Below are positions 1 through 12,319 of a DNA stretch of 64,000 nt, piece after piece. The stretch's first letter is position 1. Each line of letters starts with the position of its first letter. The position numbers and the translations under genes were made by a program. The notes under the pieces are model-generated. The model had not been told where the DNA came from and ran no database searches. It was given only the letters and a program-made list of their open reading frames with translations. The stretch is from Petaurus breviceps papuanus. Its lineage: Eukaryota > Chordata > Mammalia > Diprotodontia > Petauridae. Location: contig JAMXIF010000015.1 of NCBI GenBank assembly GCA_028583685.1, positions 60,115,330 through 60,179,329 on the forward strand. Reading direction: 5' to 3'.

Positions 1-87
1 CTTCATGTACTGTCAAACTGGATGAGTTGCTGTTCCCTAATCTCTTTTGGCATTCTTATTATAATATATTTAAAGAATTGTAATATC

Positions 88-325
88 TCAGACCAGGTAG
101 GTAGCACAGTGGATAGAGTACAAAGACTAGAGTCAAATCTGACTTCAGATACTTATTAGCTGTGTGACCCTGGGCACGTCACTTAACCCCATTTCCCTCA
201 GCTTGTTCACCTATAAAGTGATTTGGAGAAGGAAATGGCACACCACTCCAGTATCTTTGCCAAGAAAACCCCAAAAGGGGTAATAAAGAGTTGGATGTGG
301 CTGAAAAATGACCAAACAACAATAA
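88..325 (+). mobile_element. tRNA-derived SINE with RTE-like tail
   Basis: The head has A-box-like GTAGCACAGTGGATAGAG. The tail, GCCAAGAAAACCCCAAAAGGGG then GAGTTGGATGTGGCTGAA, resembles the 3' end of RTE-type LINEs, which presumably mobilised it. Confidence 0.75.
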
Positions 326-839
326 ATATCTCAGAATTGAGTCTCAGAAATTAGTTCAGCCCATGAATGCTGTCCCTCTGCTAGAGTAAGCAGGTTTTTA
401 TAGTATTATCCTTTTATTTTTGTACATAGGCTTTAACCCATGTGAAAAAAAAATCAGTCCAAGACATTAGTATAGCCTAGTCTTCTTTTTCCTTTTATAA
501 ATCCAGTCATTCAGGGAAAAAAGGGATGACTTGAGAGAGCCTAAATCTCACGGATCTTAAGATTTAGGTAGATTTAATAGAAGTCATCTAGACCACAGCA
601 AAAGGTGATTTAAAATATAAAATTTTGAATATTTTTAAAAAATAAATGACGCACTACCTTTAAAGTGTAAAGTGTGAGAGAAGACCTTGAAAAGCATGAA
701 GGAAGAAGGAACAACTTTAATCCCATCTTTTCATCCTTAGTTCCATATCCATTGCTTTTGGACATTGAAAAAGTTAGGCCTCCCTTACCTTCTACCTCCA
801 GACCTGAGGAGGAATACACACTTCTTGGCCAGACTTCAC

Positions 840-1165
840 CTAGCCTAGGATAGATGGGGTTTTTATCTTCTTTAGCATTACTCCCCTAAGGTGTTGACAT
901 TTGGTTGGCAGGGTAGGGTGCTTCCTATCATAGCAATCAGCGTCTTTGTACATCATTTCACAGTCTTCTGCTGGACCATACTGGCATGCAGCATGAGCTG
1001 CCTTGGCATTCCTGCCAAGCTGCCTCCTCTCATTGTAGTACCCCTGTCTTGGGGCCTACGTTCCTTCACAATCTCTCCATCCCAACATGACCCATTGTAC
1101 CCATGGTTGGGGCTGTTTCGGTTCCTGCTACTCTCTTTTCCAAACAAAATTTTCCCTAATTCTTA
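840..1165 (-). other. Unrecognised protein-like remnant, possible pseudogene or exon
   Basis: On the minus strand two adjoining frames look protein-like: NHGYNGSCWDGEIVKERRPQ (about 1,110-1,050), then a shifted frame NERRQLGRNAKAAHAACQYG and CEMMYKDADCYDRKHPTL ending at a stop at 840. The cysteine, tyrosine and charged residue mix is unlike nearby repeats. I do not recognise the protein. It may be a decayed retrocopy with one frame change, or chance. Confidence 0.25.
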
Positions 1166-1971
1166 GTCATGAATCTTCTGCTTTAGCATGTGTGAAGCAT
1201 TTTGCAAAAAGCATAAATGCCAGTGTTCATGGACCCTTTTGTTCTGAGGGTTCCCTTGTGGGCAGATGCAGCAGAGCACCTGTCTACTTTTGGCAAACAG
1301 TTGCATTTTTTTTTCATACTGGCATAGAACATGATGCTCACTCCCCCCCCACACCTGATATTAAATGTGACAGAAAAAGACACACAGTGCATGTTAATGG
1401 TGAAGTAGGCATTAGCTGAGTGTTAGGCAAAGAAATTCTAATCAAACGTGTGTGAAATGAGTAAAAATAAACCAAGGGTAAAAAATGGTTGATTTTAGTT
1501 TTTTGTATGTCTTAAATCTGCCAATTTTTTCCCTTTATTTTTAAACCTCTGGCAAAACCAAAACAAAAGAAAAAATACCAACCCTTTCTTTTATGCTTTT
1601 AATTACTTGAATTTTTTCAATGAAGAAAGTTCTTTAAAGTATTTTATTATACTCCCCAGAAATGCCATTTGATAGAACAGACAACAGTTAATTATGTATT
1701 AGAAAGTCACCTAAATTTAAGAAGCAGGCTGTATTCTAATCACATAACGACAGCAAGGTCAGTGTATGTCACAAGGCATATTGCAGTCTACATCCATAGA
1801 GAAGGGATTAGAATCCAATCTAAAATGATATTGCATTCAATCCTTTGTAGCACTTTCTAGCAATGTGTTAAGTTATAACTACATGCTCCATTTTCCTGAC
1901 ATTTCTCTTGATAACAAATACTTGCTCAAAACTACGTGTCCATAGTAATTATGTAATTTAACAATTTTAAC
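1166..1971. other. Intergenic, nothing recognised
   Basis: AT-rich unique-looking sequence with short homopolymers. No gene, RNA or clear repeat seen. Confidence 0.5.
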
Positions 1972-2117
1972 TTTTTTTTGCTTTTGGAGGGCAATTGGGG
2001 TTGTGACTTGCCCAAGGTCACATGGCTAGTAAGTTTTAAGTGTCTGAGGCCAGATTTGAACTCAGGTCCTCCTGACTTCAGGGCCGATGCTCTATTCACT
2101 GTGCCACCTAGCCGCCC
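1972..2117 (-). mobile_element. tRNA-derived SINE (family A)
   Basis: The complement of GGGGCGGCTAGGTGGCACAGTG runs to an A-tail (poly-T at 1,972). AATTTTAAC flanks it on both sides as a target duplication. Family A copies share the GAGTTCAAATCTGGCC B-box region and GTCACTTAACCCCAATTGCC end. Confidence 0.85.
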
Positions 2118-2347
2118 CCAATTTTAACAATTTTTAACAAAAAAAAATCAGATGATACAAAAGGACTATGGGTGTTAAAGAATTTATATATTAAATGTAG
2201 AAATTTGAAGTGAACATTCTTATAATTTCATAAACATTTTTAAAACAAAATCAACATTGGCTATCAGGGATAAAATAAATAGTAACTGAATAGAATTCAT
2301 TGAGGCTTCCTATACACTACTGGATGAACCTTGTGCTGTCTAGGAAT

Positions 2348-2580
2348 AAGGAAATTGTTGCTCAGTCTTTTTCAGTCATGTCCAACTTTCTGTGACCCCA
2401 TTTGGGGTGCCACTGGCTTCTCCAGCTCATTTTACAGATTAGGAAACTGAGGCAAACAGGGATAAGTGACCTGCCCGGGTTCACATATGTAGGAAGTGTC
2501 CAAGGTCAGATTGTAACTCAGGAAGATAAGTTTTCCTGACTTCAGACCCAGCACTCTATCCACTGATCCACCTAGCTAGA
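2348..2580 (-). mobile_element. tRNA-derived SINE with RTE-like tail
   Basis: Minus-strand copy: GTTGCTCAGTC, then GTGACCCCATTTGGGGTGCC, then CACTCTATCCACTGATCCACC. Same design as the copy at 88-325. Confidence 0.75.
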
Positions 2581-2666
2581 AAATTAAGAGTACTCTAGAA
2601 TGTTCCTGTTACAAGGAAATGAAAGAACCTATACACTACACTATACATTCCACTGTGATAGATTGT

Positions 2667-3161
2667 TGTTAACGGGAATGGGAATTTGAAGATCTTCCCT
2701 GGCCCTTAATGGACCTAGGGGGGAGTTTGAAAACTTTCCCTGCTTTGAAAGTAAACTCTACACCCTAATAAGCTGAATGTAATCACATGGAGCCTGTGGT
2801 GGGAAGAGTTTGCTGAAGGGAAGCAGAGCCCACAGGAAGCTGGTCAGAGCTAGCCACACATTGAGGGAGAAAGGACACTCAGTCAAGGAGATAGAGAAGT
2901 TTGGGAGTAAATATTGATCTTGTATTGGTTTGTGGGAAGGCTGAAGGATGCTGTGGCATTATTATGGCTTATTAATAACTTTGGTACTATGATGGTTACT
3001 TACTGGTTTGGGGATTCAGTTTTCTGGTGTCAGAATAAATGCTTCAGTTCTATTCTCTACTTGGAGAATCTGGTATATTTTGTGATCAAACATCATGTGA
3101 TACTTATAGTCATGGTCTTTATCATGATTGTAGGTGCTGTAAATATTGCATTGGTGCTACA
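2667..3161 (+). repeat. Solo LTR of the same family as the ERV
   Basis: Starts TGTTAACGGGAATGGG and ends GGTGCTACA. It is flanked by the exact 5-base duplication ATTGT (2,662-2,666 and 3,162-3,166). It aligns with the 5' LTR at 7,146. No internal retroviral sequence remains, as after LTR-LTR recombination. Confidence 0.85.
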
Positions 3162-3549
3162 ATTGTGTAAGATCACCACCCATCCATGACTTTTAATTCT
3201 GTGTAACTTGTTATATGCTCTGAGAAAACCTCCTCAGGGTCTCCACCCACCATGATGGGAAGGGATGGGAGGCTGAAGGATACCTTTCTGTCTCTTGGAT
3301 ATTGATCTTACTTAATGGGTTATTTACCCTTACCTCATTTTCCAGTCATAGACTTGTTTTTTCAAAGAACCAAAAAAAGAAAAAAAAAGAAATGATCCTC
3401 AGAAGTTAGTACTTTTGTCTAACTTGAGCTGAGAACTTTGCCTCATAGTTTACAGATAAAAATGAGGCCATTCACCATATGGTGACTCCCTTTTTTTCTC
3501 TTCGTCCTCATCTCCCATTTCTCAGATGCCTTCTGCCATGATGAAGTAA

Positions 3550-5062
3550 CCATGCTCCTTATCAAGACGAGATCTTCTATTTGTTCAAACAATCCCATTT
3601 CATCCCATCTTCTTCAACAGATTGCCTTCCACTGTCATCCTCACTATTTCACTTATTTTCAATCTTTCCCTGGCCACTGGTTCTTTCCCTGCTGCCTACA
3701 AGTCCATATCTCCCCTATTTTGAAAAAACAAAACAAAACAAAAAACACCTCCCACTTGATTCTTCCAACCTCACTATCATTCTATATCTATTATGCCCTT
3801 TCTAGCTTTTGACAATATTGATCCCTTTCTCCTCCTTGATATTCCCTCTTTCTAGTTTTTCTCTGCTCTTTCCTGGTTTTTCTTCCACCTCTTCCTTCTG
3901 TCTCCTTTGCTGGATTCTCCTAGAGCTCATGCCCTCTAACTGTAGGTGTCTCTCAGGGTTCTGTCCTGGGACTTTCTCCCTCTACATCACTTCACTTGGT
4001 TATCTCATTAGTTCCCATGGATTTAATTATCATCTCTATTCTGATGATTCTCAAATCTAGCTATCCTACCCCAATCTCTCTGTTGACCTCTAATCTCTCA
4101 CCTCCAACTGCCTTTCAGACATCTGGAACTACATGTCCAGGTGATATCTTAAACTCAATATGTCCAATACAGAACTCATCATCTTTTCCCCAAAACCCTA
4201 CCCTTTTCCTTTCTACCTTCTGTACTACTGTACAGAACAATACCATCCTCCCAGTCCCTCAGGCTCACAACATGGCTGCCATCTTGGATTTCTCACTATT
4301 TCTCACTATCTTCCCCATATTCAATCTGTATTCAAGGCCTGTCCATTTCATCTTTACACGTATCTCTTGATTATGCCTCTTTCTCTGACACTGCCACCAC
4401 TCCAGTGCAGGTGACATCACTTCAAGCCTAAATTTTTCAATAACCTACTTGTGGGTCTGTCAGTCTCAAGTTTATTCCTATGTCAGTACATCCTCAAATC
4501 AGCCACTAAAATGGTTTTCATAAAGCACAGTACCAATCAAGTTGCTCCACTACTTAATAAACTCCAATGATTTTCTATTGCCTCCAGGAGCAAATATAAA
4601 ATGTTTTGTTTGGTATTCAAAGCCTTTCATACTCCAGCCCCTTCCCAGTCTCCTCTGACCTTACTCCCCAACAGGTACTCTTCCATTCAGTGACACTGGT
4701 CTCCTGGCTCTTCTTCAAATTAGACATTTCATTTATTAGCTGTGCATTTCTCTCTCTGGTTATCCCTCATGCCTGGACCACTCTCCTTCCTCCACCCTGA
4801 CTACTGAAATTCCTAGCTTCCTTTAAGTCCCAATTAAAATATCATCTTCAGGAAGCTCTCCCCAACCCCTCTAATAACTCCAGTACTTTCTCTCTATTAT
4901 GTCCTATTTATCTTTTATATAACTTATTTTATAAATATATTTGCATGTTATCTCCACAATTAGATTGTAAGTTCTTTGAGGAAAGGGTCTTTTACTCAGT
5001 GCTTAGCATAGTGTCTAGCATATAGTAGGCACTTAATAATTGCTTATTGATTAACTAACTTT
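3550..5062 (+). mobile_element. L2 LINE fragment with 3' end
   Basis: Reverse-transcriptase remains are readable: AFDNIDPFLLLD near 3,808 and SHGFNYHLYSDDSQI near 4,010-4,060 (the YADDTQ box). The typical 3' end GTAAGTTCTTTGAGG, then ATAGTAGGCACTTAATAA, ends at about 5,062. Many stops; ancient and inactive. Confidence 0.8.
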
Positions 5063-5434
5063 TAAAGAGACTACATTAGAGCCCTTCTAACCAAGACAAT
5101 TAGGGAGATCTCCATCTAGTTGTATTAAATTATTCAGTTAAGTTTCTTTAACATTCATTCATTCAACAAATTATTTCATTGAGTACCTACTATGATAGAT
5201 ACTGTACTGCAGAGAGTTACAAAGATGAAGTCATGAAAATCAGGGATATAGAAAATTGCTATTGTTTCTAGGTTTCTAAGCTCATTTTCAGCTCTAAATC
5301 CTTTATGCCTAAAAATTGATTCACTTCTTTCCTAGATAAGTCTTGAGGAAAGGGGTATGCCACAGTTCAGGCAGTTTTTTGGGAAATGGGATGCCATTTG
5401 TCTCCATGATTTCACTTTCATATTGGTAAATAGA

Positions 5435-5890
5435 AACATCATAGAACCTAAGAATTTTAGATATGAAAGGAACCTTAAAACAAACTTAAATCCAAACCTC
5501 TCATGAGGAAACTAAGGTTGAGAGAGATAATGTGATTGCTTTAAGGTCAAAGAGCTAATTAATGACAGAGCTGGGACAAGAAGCCAGGTCTCTCAATCAT
5601 ACTATGTTTTTTTCCTAAGTGTATTTCTGTCAGCTTCAAGCCAAATGGAATGCATGCATTGATGTCATTATCCATGATAAGCAATCTAATCATTTATACA
5701 ATTGTGGGACTCTCAGGTTGGAAGGGAACGATATCTAAAAAAAAAAACCATCTAGTTCAACCTTCTATTTAACAGATGAAAAAACTGAGGCTTTCAAAAC
5801 TTCAAAAATTTGCTTAAGGTGACACAGTGACAGACAGTACTAGAATGCAAGTCTGGTTTTACTTTCCACTACATCATACTGCTTTTCATT
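5435..5890. repeat. Two MIR-like old SINE remnants
   Basis: At 5,435-5,620 and 5,700-5,890, each with a GAGGAAACTAAGGTTGAGAG or GATGAAAAAACTGAGGC core, a following GTCAAAG or GTGACACAG part and an old-MIR-type layout. Confidence 0.6.
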
Positions 5891-6309
5891 TATCTCCTTT
5901 TTTGTTGCAGAAAATCACTCCATAAATACAATGAATTGAAAAAAATTGTGAACTCCAGGGAATCATCCATCTTCTTTGGTTGTACTGAAATTTTGTTGTA
6001 TGAAATACTGCAAAATAAGAAACTTGGAAATAGGTCACGAGTATACTTCTTTTGGCGTATATTATAAGGATCTCAACTCATATGTTTCTAGCATTCATTA
6101 GTTACCAAGGGACAAACAAATACAATTATGAAAGATAAACCAATAAATGTCTTGTGTTTGACCTTGGGTACATACAAGCCAAAAAGGGAGATGGGGATGA
6201 AATAGATCATCAGTGCAAAAACAACTATACTGATATGATGAATCTTTTTTCAACTGTAATTACAAGAAAGTTGGGGACTTTTTAAATGGAGGGATTTTTG
6301 TCCTCAGAT
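5891..6309. other. Intergenic, nothing recognised
   Basis: AT-rich sequence between MIR remnants and the CR1/L3 LINE. No feature supported. Confidence 0.5.
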
Positions 6310-6575
6310 CTCTGACTTCATGCTGTTTAACTTATTTTCATCAATAATTTGTATTAAAAATGCTAATCAAATTTTCAGATGACATAAAGCTGGAAAGGGT
6401 AACTAACGCATCGGTTAACAGTCAGGATCCAAAAAAAAGCTCAACAGGCTGTATAAAATTGGGCGAAATCATGTAAAATGAAATTTAATAGAGATAAATA
6501 TTCAAAAAAAGCACTTGTTCACAAATAGTAATTAGAAGTGTGGCTAGCAGTTCATTTGAAAACAGATTTGAAAGA

Positions 6576-6990
6576 ATTTAGAAATCACGGTGGAGTGGTC
6601 ATAATGCTGGATATAGAGACCTGGGTTCAAATCCCACCCCTGACATTTACCATTTCTATGACTATGAACAAAGTCCCAAAAATTCCTAGAGCCTCATTTT
6701 TCTTCTTTTGGGGGGGGGGGGTTGTTAAATAACTTGCTTAAGGTTACATGGCCAGTTATTTCTGGGTGTGGTGCTAAGTATCTGAGCCCGGATTCGATGC
6801 CAGGTTATCCCAACTCTGGGGCCTGTGCTCTTACTCAATGAGCCACCTGGTCGCCCCCTCAGTTTTCTTCTAAAAGGAACACTGTAGTACTTACATCACA
6901 GGGCTGTTCTATCAATCAAATGAGATGTTATTTGTCAAGTGCTTTGCAAACCTTAAAGTGATAGACAAATGTCATTTGTACATTGAAGAT
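6576..6990 (+). repeat. MIR-like SINE split by a younger SINE
   Basis: GGTTCAAATCCCACCCCTGAC before, and CTCAGTTTTCTTCTAAAAGG with GTGCTTTGCAAACCTTAAAGTG after, the insert at 6,700-6,857. CCTCATTTTTCTTC and CCTCAGTTTTCTTC flank the insert as its target duplication. Confidence 0.65.
6700..6857 (-). mobile_element. tRNA-derived SINE (family B)
   Basis: Complement of the family B head GGCCAGGTGGCTCAGCGAG, with TTACATGGCCAGTTATTTCTGG and GGTGCTAAGTATCTGAGCCC. A G homopolymer lies near its tail. Confidence 0.8.
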
Positions 6991-7145
6991 GGGTACAATG
7001 GGAGATATACAAACATAATACATGCATCAACAGTTAATGTGATTTTAGGGCAAAAAGGACAGTGTTCAGAAAAAGAGAGCAGATAATCCCAATGTACTCT
7101 AAGGTAGTCAGACCACAACTAGAGCCCTATGTCCAATTTGGGGTA

Positions 7146-7622
7146 TGTAATGGTAATGGCAATTTGAAGATATTCTGTGCCCCTTAATAAGTCTGTGGGA
7201 ATTTGAAGACTTTCCCTGCTTTGAAGATGTACCCTGCCCCCTAAAAGGCTTTATGTAACTATATGGAGGGTGAGGTAGGAGGACTTTGCTGAAGGGTGGA
7301 GTAGAGCCCACAGGAAGCTGGGTGTGAGAGAAGCTAGACTGCAGGGAAGAGAGGATGCATCCACGGGAGACAGGCTTGTGAGTAAATGTTGGTTTGTGGG
7401 AATGCTAAAGGATGCTGTAGCTCTCTGTGCTGTTATGGCTTATAATTTCTTTGCCACTATGATGGAACTGGCTTACTGGTTTGGGGATTTGGTTTTCTGA
7501 TTTCTGAATAAATGTTTTGCTTTTGTCTTATATATTGAGAATCTGTTATATTTTGCGACTGAGCACTATGCTGATATATGTATAGTGAATACTGGCACTG
7601 TGAATATATCATTGGCACTACA
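7146..7622 (+). repeat. 5' LTR of the ERV
   Basis: Begins TG and ends CA, with an AATAAA near 7,508. It aligns along its length with the solo LTR at 2,667-3,161 and with 19,808-20,173. A TGG that could start a primer-binding site follows two bases after its end. Confidence 0.85.
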
Positions 7623-7843
7623 TCTGGTGATGAGGATAGGATTTTGAAATATCGGGCCCCTATTTGGAGGCAGAAGGGATTTAAAAGAAGAAATGGCTAG
7701 CCCAGGATCAGAGGATTTACCTTATTCCTCCCTAGCAAGAGAGTGGTCTAAAAGTACAGAACTCCGTGAAAACTGGGACCTGAGGTTACAGAAGGGAGAA
7801 CCTAGATATTTAGAAACATAATTGCAAAGAATACCAATGAAAC

Positions 7844-9693
7844 TGGGGGGTGGAGTCAAGATGGCAGAGTAGAAACAGGACCTCCGAGCAGCTCTAGCTC
7901 CCACCTTCCCCAGTCCATGTAAAAGGGGACTCTGAACAAACTTTGGAGCTACATAACCCACAAAATGACACAGAGAAGCTAACCTCCCACTGAGGACAGC
8001 CTGGCAGGTGAGCAGGAATTGGCCAGCACAGAGGTCTGGGAGCCGAGCCTAGCCACATGCCAGCCAAGCTCCAGATCACCAGAAGCTGTGGCCGTCTCCA
8101 GAATTATCAACACATAGATGCTAAGGACAAAGTGAGAGGTGAGTGCAGTGTGGACTTTGGGACCCAGTACTTGGGAGTGCATTGGCTTTTGCCCCCAGGG
8201 CAAGAAGCTGCTGAGGGCTGCAGTGCAGCCATGTGACAGCTTCACCTCCTGGCCTGCAGAGTGTAGGGGGGGGGCAAGCAACCAGTCTTAGGGGTAATCA
8301 CTCTTGTTTAACCTGCTTGGATCTGGATTGCAGTCTGGGGTGGAGGTCCTGGGGTGTGTGACCAGCTTGCCAGAGCATGTGGAGGCCTCAGAGAGGGCAC
8401 CCAACTAATACCTTCAGCAGCTGAAAAAACCCCAGCATTTGGAACGAAAGCTCCCCTGTCTGGTGGCAGAGTCCTACTGTGGCAAAAAGCCCAGGGGTCA
8501 AGTGACTGAGTGGTGACATGACCAGGCAAAGGAAGCAAAGCAAACAGAACAATCCAACATTAGACCCCTATTTGGGGGATAAAAAGGCAAAGCATGGAAC
8601 AGGAGGAAGACAGTGAAGTCAGAACTCCTGCACCAAAAGCTTCAAAGGAAAATGCGAGCTGGTTACAGGCCATAGAGGACCTTAAGAAGCAGATAAGAGA
8701 AGTGGAGGAAAAATTGGGAAGAGGAATGAGAACATTGCAAGAAAATTACAAAATGAGAGTCAACAGCCTGATTGAGGAAAATAACACCTTAAAAAACAGA
8801 CTAACTCAAATGGCAAAGGAGTCTCAAAAAGGCAATGAGGAGAAGAATGCCTTAAAAAGCCAAATTTGCCAGATGGAAAAAGAATCTTAAAAGCTCACTG
8901 AGGAGAATCATTCCTTCAGAATTAGATTGGAGCAAAGGGAAGCTAGTGACTTTACGAGAAATCAAGATACTATTAAACGATCCAAACAAAGTAAAAAATA
9001 GAAGGCAATGTGAAATATCTCACTAGAAAAACCACTGACTTGGAAAATAGATCCAGGAGAGATAATTTTAAAATTATTGGACTATCTGAAAGCCATGATC
9101 AAAGAAAGAACCTAGAAATAATCCTCCAAGAAATTCTCAAGGAAAACTGCCCTGATGTTTTAGAACCAGAGGTTGAAAGAATTCACTGATCACCCCCTGA
9201 AAAAGATCCCCAAAAGAAAACTCCTAGGAATATTATAGACAGGTTTCAAAATTCCCAGATGAAGGAGAAAATATTACAAGCAGCCAGGAAGAAACAATTT
9301 GAATATTGTGGAAACACAATCAGGATAACTCAGGATCTAGCAGCTTCTACACTGAGGGATTGAAGGGCTTGGAATATGATATTCTGGAGGTCAAAGGAGC
9401 TGGGATTAAAACCAAGAATCACCTACCCAGCAAAACTGAGTATCATGTTTCAGGGGAAAATATGGTCATTCAGTGGAATAGAGGACTTTCAAGCATTCTT
9501 GCTGAAAAAAACAGAGTTGAATAGAAAATTTGACATTCAGATACAAGAAGCAAGAGAAGCATGAGAAGCTAAACAGGGAAAAGAAATCATAAGAAACTTA
9601 TCAAAGTTGAACTGTTTACATTCCTACATGGAAAAACAATAATTGTAACTGATGAAACTTTTCTCAGTATGAAAATAGTTGAAGGGAATAGAA

Positions 9694-9727
<34 letters not shown>

Positions 9728-10626
9728 CTATGTCGGAGGGTATACAGGCGTATGAATACATATGTGTATATATGTTTGCAGGTATACATAGATAGAGGCC
9801 ACAGGACCAATTTAATAGGAAGGGATAAAAGGTGAAATTAAGAGGTGAGAGAATAATATAATGAGAGGAGATGGAGAGAGACAGAATGGGGTAAACTATC
9901 TCATATAGAAGAGGCAAGGGAGAATGGTTACAATGGAGGGGAAGAATAGGAAGGCAAAAGGGAATGGGTCAACCTTATTCTCATTGAATTTGACTTGGGG
10001 AGGGGATAAAATACACACTAAATAGGGTATCTCACCCTACAGGAGAGTAGGGGGGAAGGGGATGAGAGGGGGGATGATGGAAGGGAGGGCAGCCTGGGGG
10101 AGGAGGTAAGTTGGAAGCACCCACTTTTGAAAAGGGACAGGATCAAAGTAGAGAATAGAATAAGTGGGAGGTGGGATCTTAAGGGAGGGAAATATAGTCA
10201 GTCTTTTACAATATATCTACTATGGTAATGTTTTGCATTAGCTACACATGTACAACCTATACTGAACTGCTTATTTTCCCAGTAAGGGTGGCTGACAAGG
10301 GAGGAAGGGAATGAATCTGGAATTCAAAGCTTTAAAATCAAATGTTTAATATAATATATATATATATTATTAATACTATTTTATATGTAATTGGGAAATA
10401 AGATATACAGGCACTGGGGCATCGAGATCCACCATGCCCTACTGGAAATGTTGAAGGGCATATGAGAGAAGATATAAGAGAGAGCAGATTGGAGGAGGGG
10501 ATATCCTGTGGGACTGCTATTTTGGGGCAGTGGGTAGGGGGAAAATGGGGAGAAAATTTGTAGCTCAAAATCTCGCAGAAATGAATCATGTAAATCAGAA
10601 CTTAATAAAGCATTTGAAAAATAAAA
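7844..10626 (+). mobile_element. HAL1 (half-L1) element, copy A
   Basis: A non-LTR element with an L1-like ORF1 and no ORF2. It begins with the 5' end TGGGGGGTGGAGTCAAGATGG. ORF1 starts near 8,518 (MTRQRKQSKQ) with a coiled coil from about 8,640 to 8,890 ([35 protein letters not shown]). A C-terminal domain follows ([29 protein letters not shown]) up to about 9,563. A 1-kb purine-rich 3'UTR ends in AATAAAGCATTTGAAAAATAAAAAAA. ORF1 has small frame breaks and stops (for example near 8,565 and 8,888). The 18-base duplication AAAGAATACCAATGAAAC flanks it (7,826-7,843 and 10,627-10,644). It sits inside the ERV leader. HAL1 elements need the L1 reverse transcriptase in trans. Confidence 0.85.
9691..9727. 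repeat. (AT)n microsatellite in the HAL1 copy A 3'UTR
   Basis: Follows GGGAATAGAAATATATA. The same site in HAL1 copy B carries a longer (AT)n at 22,121-22,173, while in copies C and D the site is short. Confidence 0.85.
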
Positions 10627-11783
10627 AAAGAATACCAATGAAACCAGGGAGAGACTTGGAGGAAGTGTATAGAAAGAGCTGGGTTTTTATTAACAGGTTA
10701 GTGTATTGTGTGTAAAAGCAGAGACAAGCTGTTACAAGAAAAACTCAAATGGAAAGAGAGTTGGTTGTGTTGCAGTGTTCAGGCCCTCCTTTAGAAGAGC
10801 AAGCTGAAGGGTCTCAGGTAGTAGAAGAGAGGGTTGTGAATTTGGCTCAGAAAAAGAAGCAGAATAGTAACAGGAGAAAAGTGCATACATTTTGGTAGAG
10901 ACGAAGCCTAGTTACCATGACAACATTGTGCATAGGTACAAAGTGATACAATGTTACATGACCAGGCTTTTATGAAGGCAGAATTTCACTCCATACTGAG
11001 AAGAATGCAGGAGAATCAGGGAGGCCGAACAGAGTTCAGGGAGATAATTGAGGATTTCACTCAGCAAGAAGTTTACTGATATAGTAAGCATATTCACCCA
11101 AAGGATGGGAGAATCACTGGTGTCTTGGATGATGAGAATCAATGATGAAGGGGCCAGAGCAGTATGGGTAGTGTGGATTGCTTGAAATTTATAGGTATAT
11201 GTCAGCATCCTTTTGTCTAACAAACTTTTAGAGATTTTCATATAGCAGGAGGTAACAATACCACTGATCTGTTAGCTTTTGCTGCTGATGGATGCAATAG
11301 AATGTATCCCCACTGATTCTATATGGCCTAGTGGAGAGAGACCTTGGTAGTCATTTAGAGACTGCATGAGAAAGTTGAAAGAAGTAATGAAAACTGTTAT
11401 CGTGTCTGGAGATGCAGATACGTATTATGATATCCCCTAATAGTTTCTCATAAAAATATCGTAGTGAAGATGGATCCTCCTGCTTATAAGCACCTACTTC
11501 TGACTCTACTAATTGGTAAAATAGGGCCCCCTCTTTCAGAGGTGCTGAATAAAATTTCACAGCTAAGTGACTTGGGAGAATGGGAAAAAGATAAATTTCC
11601 TGGAGAGAGAGAAGAGTAAATAGCCAGAGTATTAAAAGTCAGAATAGACTGACAAGAAAAGAATTGTTCACTGTTCTATTGAGAGCAGGGATAGATTTTG
11701 GAAAAATTGATGGTATTCCAAATAATTAACTATATAAAATGTATTGAGTTTAAAAGGGGTTTAATATTAGACAGAATAGTCAA

Positions 11784-12290
11784 GTGAGAACTGCCCCTAC
11801 AGATACTCCTGAACCATTGTATACAAGTTCGTCACACCTTCAGGGAGAACAGGAAATTGGCCAAGCCCCAGCTCAGATCAAAGAAATACACAGACTAGAT
11901 TACAGACCCCTTATCAGTATGACTATATATTGGAAAAATGGATCAAATATTGTAGCCAGGGCACTGATAGATACTGGGGCGGAGGCCTCCCTTATTTATG
12001 GAAACCCCAATAAATTCAAACATAGAACTCCTATTACCATCACAGGACTGGGAGGGGCTGAAATAACAGCCAGATAAGTCAAACTAATAATGAAAATTGG
12101 ACAGTTACCTAAGAAAGAATATATTGTAGTTATTGTACCCATTTCTGAATATATCACGGGAATAGACATACTAAGAGATATGACCCTGAATTTACCTAAA
12201 GGAAGATGCCGATTTGAAGTGAGGAAGATACTTTCACCTGCTTGTCACAAGGACATTTGCATAGCCCCACTGTTTGTTATAGGATTGTGA
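11784..12290 (+). mobile_element. ERV protease remnant
   Basis: Shows the retroviral aspartic protease signature LIDTGAEASL and the later motif ITGLGG. It is a fossil within the ERV and lies directly before reverse-transcriptase remains. Confidence 0.8.
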
Positions 12291-12319
12291 TTATACATTT
12301 GGATGAATTAAAGAACCTG

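Larger units (their letters stand above)
6310..7145 (+). mobile_element. CR1/L3-like LINE fragment, left part
   Basis: Carries RT-like sequence (TTTTCAGATGACATAAAGCTGG, the FADDTKL region), then CAGTTCATTTGAAAACAGATTTG. Near 7,110 comes GTAGTCAGACCACAACTAGAG. The ERV begins at 7,146. A MIR-like SINE and a nested SINE interrupt it at about 6,576-6,990. Confidence 0.65.
7693..11780 (+). mobile_element. ERV gag-like remains on both sides of HAL1 copy A
   Basis: A gag-like start, MASPGSEDLP, lies at 7,693, about 70 bases after the 5' LTR. Degraded sequence from 10,645 to about 11,780 lies between that and the protease remnant. It is assigned mainly by position, since little protein similarity can be read. 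Broken. Confidence 0.5.

Noticed and set aside
3552-4414. Overlapping open frames suggesting a coding gene
   Set aside because: They are parts of an L2 LINE reverse transcriptase in several frames, with an L2 3' end following.
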